Of a stretch of 7,969 nucleotides of DNA, positions 1-5,313 are shown in pieces. The position numbers and the translations under genes are program-made. This DNA comes from Planctomycetaceae bacterium (GTDB lineage Bacteria; Planctomycetota; Phycisphaerae; Phycisphaerales; SM1A02), in contig JAIYBS010000333.1 in assembly GCA_027488415.1 (NCBI GenBank), forward strand, positions 1-7,969, written 5' to 3'. Numbering within the stretch: position 1 is the stretch's first letter; each line of letters begins with the position of its first letter. Under the pieces are notes generated by a model. The model saw only the letters and a program-made list of their open reading frames with translations, did not search any database and had not been told where the DNA came from.

Positions 1-2
1 AT

Positions 3-338
3 CGCGACCGCTGGACCCGCACCGCGTCACGTATCTCCGACCTGCATGCGGAGTCCGAGCGTGCGCTGCTGCCCATCGCCGCGGCGATCATCGCCGCCCT
101 GGATGCGGACACGGCGAAGGCAGTCCAGTCGCAGCTCGACTCCCTGACCTTGGCGGGTCGGGATCGTTCGTCGAAGCAGGTGGATTCGATCGACCCCGCC
201 TTCGCGAGCACGAGGATCGACCCGACGCGCGAGGGAATCCGCGTCGGAAAGCCCGTGGACATCAAGGCCGCGCAACAGGATCGCCGCGAGGCCCCGTCGC
301 CAGGCACCGAAGGACCTCCGTCCGGTGGTACGCCGTGA
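3..338 (+). CDS. C-terminal part of an unrecognised protein (5' end outside window)
   Basis: The frame is open from the window edge to a TGA at 336-338, giving 111 codons of a gene that begins upstream. Third codon positions are mostly G or C, as in the neighbouring certain genes, which supports real coding. The first half is Ala/Leu-rich and probably helical, containing the stretch ALLPIAAAIIAALDAD. The last third is rich in Pro, Gly, Arg and Asp and looks like a disordered tail ending in SGGTP. I see no catalytic motif, metal site or clear membrane anchor and do not assign a function. An internal TTG at 150 could be read as a start, but coding continues upstream without a stop. The gene converges on the dehydratase operon at 382-1748, with 43 bases between the two stop codons. 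Confidence 0.6.
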   Translation, partial: RDRWTRTASRISDLHAESERALLPIAAAIIAALDADTAKAVQSQLDSLTLAGRDRSSKQVDSIDPAFASTRIDPTREGIRVGKPVDIKAAQQDRREAPSPGTEGPPSGGTP

Positions 339-381
339 ACGCCTGATGGACCGCGAGAGACCGCGATCGCGCCGCTCCCGC

Positions 382-897
382 TCAATCCATCAGATGCCCG
401 AGCCCGCTCGCCCGCAGCACGTTCCGGAAGCTGTCGCTGAACACGAAGTTGTGCTCCGGGAACGCCAGCCCGCTCATGTTCTGGTCCACGTGGCTGAACA
501 TGATCTCGGTCTCGCCGATCTTCTCCCACTGCCCGGTGCGGTGGTCGAGCCGCTCGATGGTGCCGACCGTGCCCGCGCCCATCGGGTCGATGCGCTCGAT
601 GCGCGCGTCGTAGCGGATGCACTGGCCGGGCACCACGTCGGCGGTGATCTCGGCCTTCTGGATCTTGGCCAGGACCACCTTCTCCTTGAAGCGGCGCAGG
701 CTGCCCGTGAGCACGCCCGCGGTCTGCGCCATGCCCTCGATCATGAGGCTCGCCGGCATCACCGGCTGCGCGGGCAGGTCGCCCGTGGCCGCGAAGTGGT
801 CGTGCAGGTGCTCCTCGGCGAGCGACACGTTCTTGATCGCCACCAGCCGGCGATCCGGCTCGTAGGTCACGATCGTGTCGATCCACATCCAGCGCAT
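382..897 (-). CDS. FabZ/FabA-like 3-hydroxyacyl-ACP dehydratase, hotdog fold, with active-site insertion
   Basis: This 171-residue protein is the last gene of the three-gene minus-strand operon. It is predicted to remove water from a 3-hydroxyacyl chain carried on an acyl carrier protein, in the cytoplasm. Family signs are the N-terminal WIDTIV segment, the IKNVSLAEEHLHDHF segment with candidate catalytic His34, and PVMPASLMIEGMAQTAG on the central helix with candidate catalytic Glu54. In E. coli-type FabZ the His-to-Glu spacing is 14 residues. Here it is 20, because the usual short PG-x-P turn is replaced by AATGDLPAQ. The C-terminal third, including a TEIMFSHVDQN segment, is longer than in minimal FabZ. 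The ATG start lies only four bases after the ACP stop, with a weak purine-rich AAGAAG at 905-910. The fold and general reaction are fairly sure. The substrate is unknown, and a non-catalytic or thioesterase-like role is possible. Confidence 0.8.
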   Translation of the reverse strand: MRWMWIDTIVTYEPDRRLVAIKNVSLAEEHLHDHFAATGDLPAQPVMPASLMIEGMAQTAGVLTGSLRRFKEKVVLAKIQKAEITADVVPGQCIRYDARIERIDPMGAGTVGTIERLDHRTGQWEKIGETEIMFSHVDQNMSGLAFPEHNFVFSDSFRNVLRASGLGHLMD

Positions 898-901
898 CGG
901 G

Positions 902-1306
902 TCACTTCTTCAGCTTGATCTCGATGAAGTCGCACAGGCTCTTCACCGTGAACAGCTTGGCGAGGCCACGGACGTTGCGGTCGCCGCCGAAGTTCGACAG
1001 GTCGACGTGGGGCATCTTCTCCTTGAGCACGGCGAAGCCGGCGTCGGTGAACTTGCCGTCCTTGACGTAGTCGGGGTTCGACATCATGTTCTCGGGGAAC
1101 AGCTCGCCCTGCTCGATCTTGAAGGGCTTCTCCGGGGTGGAGAACTTCTTCTCGAGCTGGAACTGGATGTCCAGGAAGTCGATGCTCTCGGCGCCGAGGT
1201 CCTCGGTCAGGGTCGCGGTCGGGACGATGTCGTCGCGGTCCGCCCCCAGGGCGTTCTCGAGGACGTCGGTCACCTTCTCTTCGATCTCTGCGCGGGAAAT
1301 GGCCAT
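902..1306 (-). CDS. Long acyl carrier protein (4'-phosphopantetheine attachment protein)
   Basis: A 134-residue ACP that should carry acyl chains as thioesters on a phosphopantetheine arm. The N-terminal half is classic ACP: helix I (IEEKVTDVLENALG), then LTEDLGAESIDFLDIQFQLEKKF, where Ser41 takes the place of the Ser in the usual D-S-L motif (here E-S-I). Ordinary ACPs are about 77-80 residues. This one has roughly 50 extra residues after helix II (about 54-115, containing PEKPFKIEQGELFPENM and two Asn/Gly-rich turns) before a final ACP-like helix (FTVKSLCDFIEIKLKK). The ATG has a good Shine-Dalgarno CGGAG at 1312-1316, five bases away. It sits 22 bases after the first dehydratase and four before the second, so both are its probable partners. 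I recall similar long ACPs in planctomycetes, but this is from memory. Confidence 0.85.
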   Translation of the reverse strand: MAISRAEIEEKVTDVLENALGADRDDIVPTATLTEDLGAESIDFLDIQFQLEKKFSTPEKPFKIEQGELFPENMMSNPDYVKDGKFTDAGFAVLKEKMPHVDLSNFGGDRNVRGLAKLFTVKSLCDFIEIKLKK

Positions 1307-1311
1307 TGCTG

Positions 1312-1316
1312 CTCCG
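1312..1316 (-). promoter_or_regulatory. Ribosome binding site of the ACP gene
   Basis: On the minus strand the sequence reads CGGAG followed by CAGCA and then the ATG at 1306-1304. It is the clearest Shine-Dalgarno site in this operon, fitting the usual need to make ACP in excess over its enzymes. Confidence 0.65.
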
Positions 1317-1321
1317 TCTGG

Positions 1322-1364
1322 TCCCAGGTCACCCCTGGGAGGGGGTCTGCGGGGGAATCCGCAG
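1322..1364 (-). promoter_or_regulatory. Two adjacent hairpins at the dehydratase-ACP junction
   Basis: Two inverted repeats lie side by side. TCCCAG (1322-1327) pairs with CTGGGA (1335-1340) across a 7-base loop. CTGCGG (1347-1352) pairs with CCGCAG (1359-1364) across a 6-base loop. They cover the last codons of the first dehydratase, its stop, and the start of the spacer before the ACP ribosome binding site. No T-run follows on the minus strand, so they do not look like an intrinsic terminator. They could be a processing or stabilising element, or chance in GC-rich DNA. Confidence 0.3.
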
Positions 1365-1748
1365 GGGTCGAAGTGTAAAGCGTCCGGAAACGGCTGTCTC
1401 CGGCTCCCCTCCGCCCTGTCGGCGAACGGTGCCCGTGCCCTTGAACTGGCAGGAGCCGTCCGGGAGGGTCTTCTCGAGCTGCACGTCCACCTCGAGGGCC
1501 TCCCCGGGGCGGACGAACGAGCCGTAGCGCATCGCCTTGACGCTTCCGAGCACCCAGCGGGGCTTGCCCTGGGCGTCCAGGAGGGTCCTGGCGGCCTGCA
1601 CGAGCGCCTCGAGCATGAACACGCCGGGAAGCACCTGGAAGGTCGGGAAGTGGTCCTGGAGGTACTCCTCCGCCAGGGTCACCTGCTTGATCGCCCGGAC
1701 CCGGTCGGGGCCCTGCTCGAGGACGGCGTCGATCAGCGCGAAGTGCAT
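1329..1748 (-). CDS. FabZ-like 3-hydroxyacyl-ACP dehydratase, hotdog fold, canonical active site
   Basis: First gene of the minus-strand operon, 139 residues, close to the usual size of FabZ. It is predicted to dehydrate 3-hydroxyacyl-ACP to trans-2-enoyl-ACP in the cytoplasm. The diagnostic stretch is LAEEYLQDHFPTF followed by QVLPGVFMLEALVQAAR. Candidate catalytic His33 and Glu47 are 14 residues apart, exactly the E. coli FabZ spacing. Later strands include WVLGSVKAMRYGSFVRPGE and a charged DVQLEKTL strand typical of the hotdog sheet. The tail (PPQTPSQG) is short and disordered. The MHFALID start lacks a clear Shine-Dalgarno, so either it is translated from a leaderless or very short-leader message or the binding site is atypical. 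It shares its overall plan (LAEE-x-L-x-DHF) with the gene at 382-897, pointing to an ancient duplication. The exact substrate cannot be read from sequence. Confidence 0.83.
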   Translation of the reverse strand: MHFALIDAVLEQGPDRVRAIKQVTLAEEYLQDHFPTFQVLPGVFMLEALVQAARTLLDAQGKPRWVLGSVKAMRYGSFVRPGEALEVDVQLEKTLPDGSCQFKGTGTVRRQGGGEPETAVSGRFTLRPLRIPPQTPSQG

Positions 1749-1757
1749 TGCGGCGGG

Positions 1758-1786
1758 ATGGTACCGGGACGGCGAAAGGTCCGCAA
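1758..1786 (-). promoter_or_regulatory. Weak sigma70-like promoter candidate for the dehydratase-ACP operon
   Basis: On the minus strand TTGCGG (1786-1781, three of six matches to TTGACA) and TACCAT (1763-1758, four of six matches to TATAAT) are separated by exactly 17 bases. The -10 would end nine bases before the ATG at 1748, implying a leaderless or nearly leaderless message, which would agree with the missing Shine-Dalgarno there. Matches this weak occur by chance, so this is only a candidate. Confidence 0.2.
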
Positions 1787-1817
1787 AGATCGGTCGAAAT
1801 CCGCGGGAAATGCCGAT

Positions 1818-1822
1818 GGAGA
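1818..1822 (+). promoter_or_regulatory. Ribosome binding site deciding the ftsK start
   Basis: GGAGA ends six bases before the ATG at 1829. This supports that ATG over the in-frame upstream codons reaching back to 1748, which would give an Arg-rich N-terminal extension unlike the family and would run into the divergent gene. Confidence 0.65.
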
Positions 1823-1828
1823 CCCACT

Positions 1829-4513
1829 ATGGCCCGTTCGAAGAAGACCGATGGATCGACCGCTTCGCACTTCTGGAATCGCCCGGAGTTCCGGGCCCGA
1901 GTCGCCTGGGTGGCCGCCGCCCTCGGCACCGCGGCCCTGATGCTCGCGCTCGGTTCCTTCCACCACGCCGACTGGCCGTCCAAGGCCGTCGCCGTGCACA
2001 ACGAACCGACGCGCAACCTCATGGGTCTCGCCGGCGCCGGGGTGGCGTACTGGACCTACGCGATCTTCGGCTACGGCACGTGGTTCGCGGTGCTGCTGGG
2101 CGCGGCCGCGATCGTCGCGGTGCCGTTCGGCTTCCGCGCGCAGCACCTGTGGCTGCGGACGATCGGCGCGGCGATCCTGGTGCTGGCGACCGGCGCGCTG
2201 CACGCCCTCTGGTTCCCGCGGCTCGGGCCGGTCGCGGGCCTCGAGGCGGGGCTGGTGCCGCAGTGGATCTCCACCGAGCTGTGCACGCGCTTCAGCGGGT
2301 TCGCGGCAAGCCTGATCCTCCTCTGCGCAAGCGTGATCGGCGCGATCGTCGCCGCCGACGAGGTCGTGTTCCGCATCCCCGGCGCGGTGATGAAGGGCCT
2401 CGCCTTCCTCGAGCCGGTGTGGCAGTACGACTGGGCCGGCCTGTTCGCGTCGCTGACGGGCAAGCAGCGCTCGGCCGCGCTGGTGGGCGTGCCGGCGAAC
2501 GCCTCCCCTGCCCTGCGCAAGTCGCGCGCGTCGACCGCGCGCGTGGCGGTCGACGAGGACGAGAGCGCGGACAACGTGCAGGTGATCGAGGACGACGCGA
2601 AGCGGGATGAGGATGAGGACGAGGACGAGGACGAGGAGGAGGAAGAGGACGAGGATTGGGACGACGAGGACGAGGATGAGGATGAGGATGAGGATGAGGA
2701 TGAGGACGAAGACGAGGATGAAGAGGACGAAGAGGACGAGGACGAGGACGAGGACGAGATTGACGCCGCTCCTGCCGTTCCCGCGCGAAACGCGCTGAGC
2801 ACCGAGGAACTGCAGGCGAAGATCTCGAAGCTTCCCGTCCGCATCGCGCAGACCGCCAAGAAGCCTGCGGTGCGCGACGAGGACATCCCACGCACGGTCG
2901 ACTACTCGGGCTACAAGTTCCCCGGGATCGACCTGCTCGCCGACCCGACCGGGAACTTCTCCACCGAGATGGAGCAGTTCGTCCGCGAGCAAGCGACGAA
3001 GCTGACGGCCGCGATGCGGATCTACGACATCGAGGGCGAGGTGAAGCAGATCGACAGCGGACCGGTGGTGACCCTCTACCACATCGAGCTCGCAGAAGGT
3101 GTCCGTGCAGCCCGGCTGCAGCCGGTCGCGGACGACCTTGCGCGCAAGCTCAAGGCTCCGAACATCCGGATCATCAACAACCTCGTCGGCAGCGGCTCGG
3201 TCGGCATCGAGGTGCCGAATCCGAAGCGCGAGCAGGTGCGGCTCAAGGAACTGATGACGGGACCAAAGGCGGTCGACATGGGCCTCCCCATGTTCCTCGG
3301 CAAGGACGCCTCCGGCGAGCCGCTTGTGCTCGACCTCGCCGAGCAGCCGCACATGCTGATCGCGGGCACCACCGGCAGCGGCAAGAGCATCTGCATGAAC
3401 ACCATCATCATGAGCTGGCTGTACACGAAGCGGCCGGACGAGCTGAAGCTCTGCCTGGTCGACCCGAAGATGGTCGAGATGGCGCAGTTCGCCGACGTTC
3501 CGCACCTCATGGCGCCGGTCGTGACCGACATGTCCAAGGCGGCCGGGATCCTCGAATGGGCCGTGCGCCACATGGAGGAGCGGTACGAACTGCTCAAGTC
3601 CGCCAAGGTTCAGAAGATGCGGGCGTACAACGAGCTCGGCGAGGATGAGCTTCGGTCGAGGATGAACCCCAGCAGCGATGCTGCCTGGGCACGCATTCCG
3701 AAGAAGCTGCCGTTCATGGTCTTCGTCATCGACGAGCTCGCCGACCTGATGATGCAGCACAGGGAGGTCGAGCAGTCCATCGTGCGGATCGCCCAGAAGG
3801 CCCGAGCGGTGGGCATGCACCTGGTTCTCGCGACGCAGCGGCCGCAGGCGAACGTCGTGACCGGACTCATCAAGTCGAACATGCCGTGCCGCGTCGGCTT
3901 CCGCGTGGCGAGCGCGATGGACAGCAGAATCGTGCTCGAGCACAAGGGCGGAGAGCTACTGCTCGGCAAGGGCGACATGATGGTCGTGCCGAACGGCGCA
4001 CACGAGCCGATGCGCTCGCAGGGAACCTACGTCGACGACAGGGAGATTCGTTCGGTCACGGACTTCCTCCGCACCGTCGCCACGCCGAACTTCGAGCGCA
4101 CCCTGGTCGCCATCAAGGGCCCGGGCGGATCGTGCGAGGCCGGCGGCGAGGGAGACGGCGCGTCGCTCGGCGGCGGCGAGCGCGACCCGCTGTTCGACCG
4201 CGCGGTCGAGATCATGATCGAGACCAACCGCGGCAGCGTCAGCATGCTGCAGCGCAAGATGTCGATCGGCTACGGCCGCGCCAGCCGGCTGGTGGACCAG
4301 ATGGCCGAGGCCGGCATCCTTGGCGAGGCACGCGGCGCGAGCCCGCGCGAGGTCCTGATCACCATGGCCGACTGGGACCGCATGAAGGAGCTCGAGGCCG
4401 ACGGCGGCCGCGAGCTGACCGACGACGAGCGCAAGCTCGCCGCAGCGGTTGACCAGGAGAGCGACGCGTTCCAGGATTCGTTCAACGACGGCGACGAGGA
4501 GGACGGCAAGTGA
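1829..4513 (+). CDS. ftsK: DNA translocase FtsK/SpoIIIE family
   Basis: An 894-residue membrane-anchored, ATP-driven DNA pump that clears chromosome termini from the closing septum and, in well-studied species, activates XerCD recombination at dif. Order of parts: hydrophobic N-terminus with four or five membrane segments (about 24-43, 64-101, 108-128, 155-176); a linker (about 205-350) with an extreme acidic run at 260-310; the alpha/beta motor (about 360-745) with Walker A GTTGSGKS at 513-520 (Lys519), Walker B FVIDE with Asp635 and Glu636, and the signature ATQRPQANVVTGLIKSN; and a winged-helix gamma domain from about 786 (DPLFDRAVEIMI, MSIGYGRASRLVDQM), which in the family recognises oriented KOPS DNA. 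The tail after the gamma domain is again acidic. The linker is shorter than the several hundred Pro/Gln-rich residues of E. coli FtsK. The gene overlaps the next by four bases. Confidence 0.96.
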   Translation: MARSKKTDGSTASHFWNRPEFRARVAWVAAALGTAALMLALGSFHHADWPSKAVAVHNEPTRNLMGLAGAGVAYWTYAIFGYGTWFAVLLGAAAIVAVPFGFRAQHLWLRTIGAAILVLATGALHALWFPRLGPVAGLEAGLVPQWISTELCTRFSGFAASLILLCASVIGAIVAADEVVFRIPGAVMKGLAFLEPVWQYDWAGLFASLTGKQRSAALVGVPANASPALRKSRASTARVAVDEDESADNVQVIEDDAKRDEDEDEDEDEEEEEDEDWDDEDEDEDEDEDEDEDEDEDEEDEEDEDEDEDEIDAAPAVPARNALSTEELQAKISKLPVRIAQTAKKPAVRDEDIPRTVDYSGYKFPGIDLLADPTGNFSTEMEQFVREQATKLTAAMRIYDIEGEVKQIDSGPVVTLYHIELAEGVRAARLQPVADDLARKLKAPNIRIINNLVGSGSVGIEVPNPKREQVRLKELMTGPKAVDMGLPMFLGKDASGEPLVLDLAEQPHMLIAGTTGSGKSICMNTIIMSWLYTKRPDELKLCLVDPKMVEMAQFADVPHLMAPVVTDMSKAAGILEWAVRHMEERYELLKSAKVQKMRAYNELGEDELRSRMNPSSDAAWARIPKKLPFMVFVIDELADLMMQHREVEQSIVRIAQKARAVGMHLVLATQRPQANVVTGLIKSNMPCRVGFRVASAMDSRIVLEHKGGELLLGKGDMMVVPNGAHEPMRSQGTYVDDREIRSVTDFLRTVATPNFERTLVAIKGPGGSCEAGGEGDGASLGGGERDPLFDRAVEIMIETNRGSVSMLQRKMSIGYGRASRLVDQMAEAGILGEARGASPREVLITMADWDRMKELEADGGRELTDDERKLAAAVDQESDAFQDSFNDGDEEDGK
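2606..2758 (+). repeat. Acidic codon repeat (GAN)51 in ftsK, with a perfect hexanucleotide tandem core
   Basis: Fifty-one consecutive codons encode Asp or Glu except for one Trp at residue 277 (TGG at 2657-2659). The core at 2675-2704 is five perfect copies of GATGAG, preceded by one more GAG at 2672-2674. Elsewhere GAC/GAG and GAA vary, so the run is not one pure microsatellite. Because the unit is six bases, slippage would change the protein by pairs of residues without shifting the frame. The protein segment should be highly charged and disordered, lying between membrane domain and motor. The complementary strand reads as a long poly-Ser frame, which is an artefact of this composition. Confidence 0.9.
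4496..4502 (+). promoter_or_regulatory. Ribosome binding site of the deaminase gene, inside the ftsK 3' end
   Basis: GAGGAGG ends seven bases before the GTG at 4510. It lies within the acidic last codons of ftsK, so the same bases encode Glu-Glu-Asp and form the Shine-Dalgarno site. This fixes the GTG start and the GTGA overlap. Confidence 0.7.
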
Positions 4514-4974
4514 GCACCACCGCCCTGACCCCGGAGATGATCCGCCGCGGCCTCGACGCCGCCATTGAGCAGGCCGAGAAGAGCTGGCGCGAGGGCGGCA
4601 TCCCGATCGGGAGCTCGCTCCTCGATGCCACCGGCAAGGTGGTGGCCGCCGGCCACAACATGCGCGTGCAGAGCGGCGACCCGACCGCGCACGCCGAGGT
4701 GAGCTGCGTGCGGAACGCCGGGCGCCGCCGCGACTGGCGAAACCTGACCCTCGTGAGCACGCTCAGCCCCTGCCCGATGTGCTCGGGGACGGCGATCCTG
4801 TTCAAGGTGCCGCGCGTGGTGATCGGCGAGCACCGCACGTTCATGGGGGCCGAGAGCTGGATGCGCGCCAACGGCATCGAGCTGACCGTGGTCGACGACC
4901 CGCGCTGCGTGGCGCTGATGGAGCGCCTGCAGCGCGAGAAGCCCGACCTCTGGGCGGAAGACATCGGCGAGTGA
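4510..4974 (+). CDS. Cytosine deaminase, yeast Fcy1-type (CDA/APOBEC-fold zinc deaminase)
   Basis: A 154-residue zinc enzyme predicted to convert cytosine to uracil and ammonia for pyrimidine salvage in the cytoplasm. Zinc and catalytic residues are in the expected motifs: His61 and catalytic Glu63 in THAEVSC, and Cys88 and Cys91 in LSPCPMCSG. The whole protein parallels yeast Fcy1 as I recall it: EGG(I/V)PIG near the N-terminus, GHNMR with Asn50, PR-VVGE, VVDD-RC, and the identical terminal EDIGE. Phe111, Trp148 and Asp151 fall where Fcy1 has its substrate-pocket Phe114, Trp152 and Asp155. This favours cytosine over guanine, adenosine in tRNA or cytidine as substrate, though a related heterocyclic amine is possible. 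The GTG start overlaps the ftsK TGA as GTGA behind a strong Shine-Dalgarno site, so translation is probably coupled. A terminator begins at the next base after the stop. Confidence 0.9.
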   Translation: MSTTALTPEMIRRGLDAAIEQAEKSWREGGIPIGSSLLDATGKVVAAGHNMRVQSGDPTAHAEVSCVRNAGRRRDWRNLTLVSTLSPCPMCSGTAILFKVPRVVIGEHRTFMGAESWMRANGIELTVVDDPRCVALMERLQREKPDLWAEDIGE

Positions 4975-5007
4975 GAAAATATGCCGGGGGCCCCCCGGCA
5001 TATTTTC
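4975..5007. terminator. Perfect bidirectional intrinsic terminator after the deaminase
   Basis: GAAAATATGCCGGGGG (4975-4990) and its exact complement (4992-5007) flank a single central C, giving a 16-base inverted repeat with no mismatch. A GC core is bordered by A-rich and T-rich ends, so either strand presents a stem followed by TATTTT. It starts immediately after the deaminase stop and should end the ftsK-deaminase transcript. It could also block antisense transcription from the right. Confidence 0.85.
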
Positions 5008-5066
5008 CACGCGTCGCGCTTGCCTCCCCGCGCCGCGGAACGGACAGTCTTCCCAGTTCCGCCCAC

Positions 5067-5071
5067 GGAGG
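5067..5071 (+). promoter_or_regulatory. Ribosome binding site of the small ORF
   Basis: A perfect GGAGG stands four bases before the ATG at 5076. The spacing is a little short, but the match is one of the best in the window and is the main reason to take the ORF seriously. Confidence 0.45.
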
Positions 5072-5075
5072 CACC

Positions 5076-5237
5076 ATGCGCAGCATCTGGCACAACTTCC
5101 GACTCCTCGCCGACCGTCTCCGGACGAGCCTCGCGCGCAGGAACCAGTCCGAAGGCCACCTGCAACCACGACCGATTCCGGTCGTCCTCCGTGCGCGGAA
5201 CGGGCATTTCACACCGCATCGGCGGTCGCCCGGCTGA
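5076..5237 (+). CDS. Possible small basic protein, 53 residues, unrecognised
   Basis: An ATG with a perfect GGAGG four bases upstream opens a 53-codon frame closed by TGA at 5235-5237. The N-terminal half (starting MRSIWHNFRLLADRLRTSLA) alternates hydrophobic and basic residues and could form an amphipathic helix. The rest is rich in Arg, His and Pro (ending HRRSPG) and looks disordered. The first 20 or so codons have the GC-rich third positions of the neighbours, while later codons are less biased, so the real product might be marginal. It lies alone between the deaminase terminator and a hairpin at 5275-5313, so it would need its own promoter. A very weak one (TTGCCT at 5020, GACAGT at 5043, 17 bases apart) can be drawn. 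No family is recognised. The alternative is a chance ORF. Confidence 0.4.
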   Translation: MRSIWHNFRLLADRLRTSLARRNQSEGHLQPRPIPVVLRARNGHFTPHRRSPG

Positions 5238-5274
5238 CGGGCACCGCGGGACCGATGGGAGAAGGGTTCACGAA

Positions 5275-5313
5275 ACCGGTACGGCTGCCCGAGCGGTGTG
5301 GGCAGCCGCCGGT
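5275..5313. terminator. Hairpin between the small ORF and the epimerase, probable convergent terminator
   Basis: CGGCTGCCC (5282-5290) pairs with GGGCAGCCG (5300-5308) around a 9-base loop. An outer ACCGG (5275-5279) pairs with CCGGT (5309-5313) after a two-base bulge. On the plus strand CATTTTG follows, and on the minus strand TTTCG. It touches the epimerase stop codon. It can stop the minus-strand epimerase transcript and any plus-strand transcript of the small ORF. The T-runs are short, so its strength is uncertain. Confidence 0.6.

Larger units (their letters stand above)
1749..1828. other. Divergent intergenic region between the acyl-chain operon and ftsK
   Basis: Eighty bases separate the start of the minus-strand dehydratase from the ATG of ftsK. 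All promoter signals for both directions must lie here or inside the flanking genes. Apart from the weak minus-strand candidate and the ftsK ribosome binding site, I see no operator-like palindrome. Confidence 0.6.

Noticed and set aside
27..275. Minus-strand frame of 82 codons at the left edge
   Set aside because: It is opposite the plus-strand frame with better third-position bias and has no recognisable motif or ribosome binding site.
362..371. Palindrome CGCGATCGCG between the two convergent genes at left
   Set aside because: It is too short and has no T-run, so it is not a terminator, and such palindromes are common by chance in GC-rich DNA.
325..918. Plus-strand frame of about 197 codons rich in His, Arg, Leu and Val
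   Set aside because: It is antisense to the dehydratase at 382-897, which has clear family motifs, and its composition is typical of a shadow frame.
2606..2758. Tandem repeat considered as a CRISPR or an origin iteron array
   Set aside because: It is an in-frame run of Asp and Glu codons with no spacers and no origin-type boxes, fully explained as ftsK coding sequence.
2071..2895. Minus-strand frame with a poly-Ser run
   Set aside because: The Ser run is the exact complement of the GAN codons of the FtsK acidic linker, and there is no independent coding sign.
1733..3943. Very long minus-strand frame (about 736 codons) opposite ftsK, containing Leu/Val-rich repeats
   Set aside because: It is the antisense of a certain ftsK with all motor motifs. 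Its repeats are the complement of the acidic codon run, and high GC content alone keeps such frames open.
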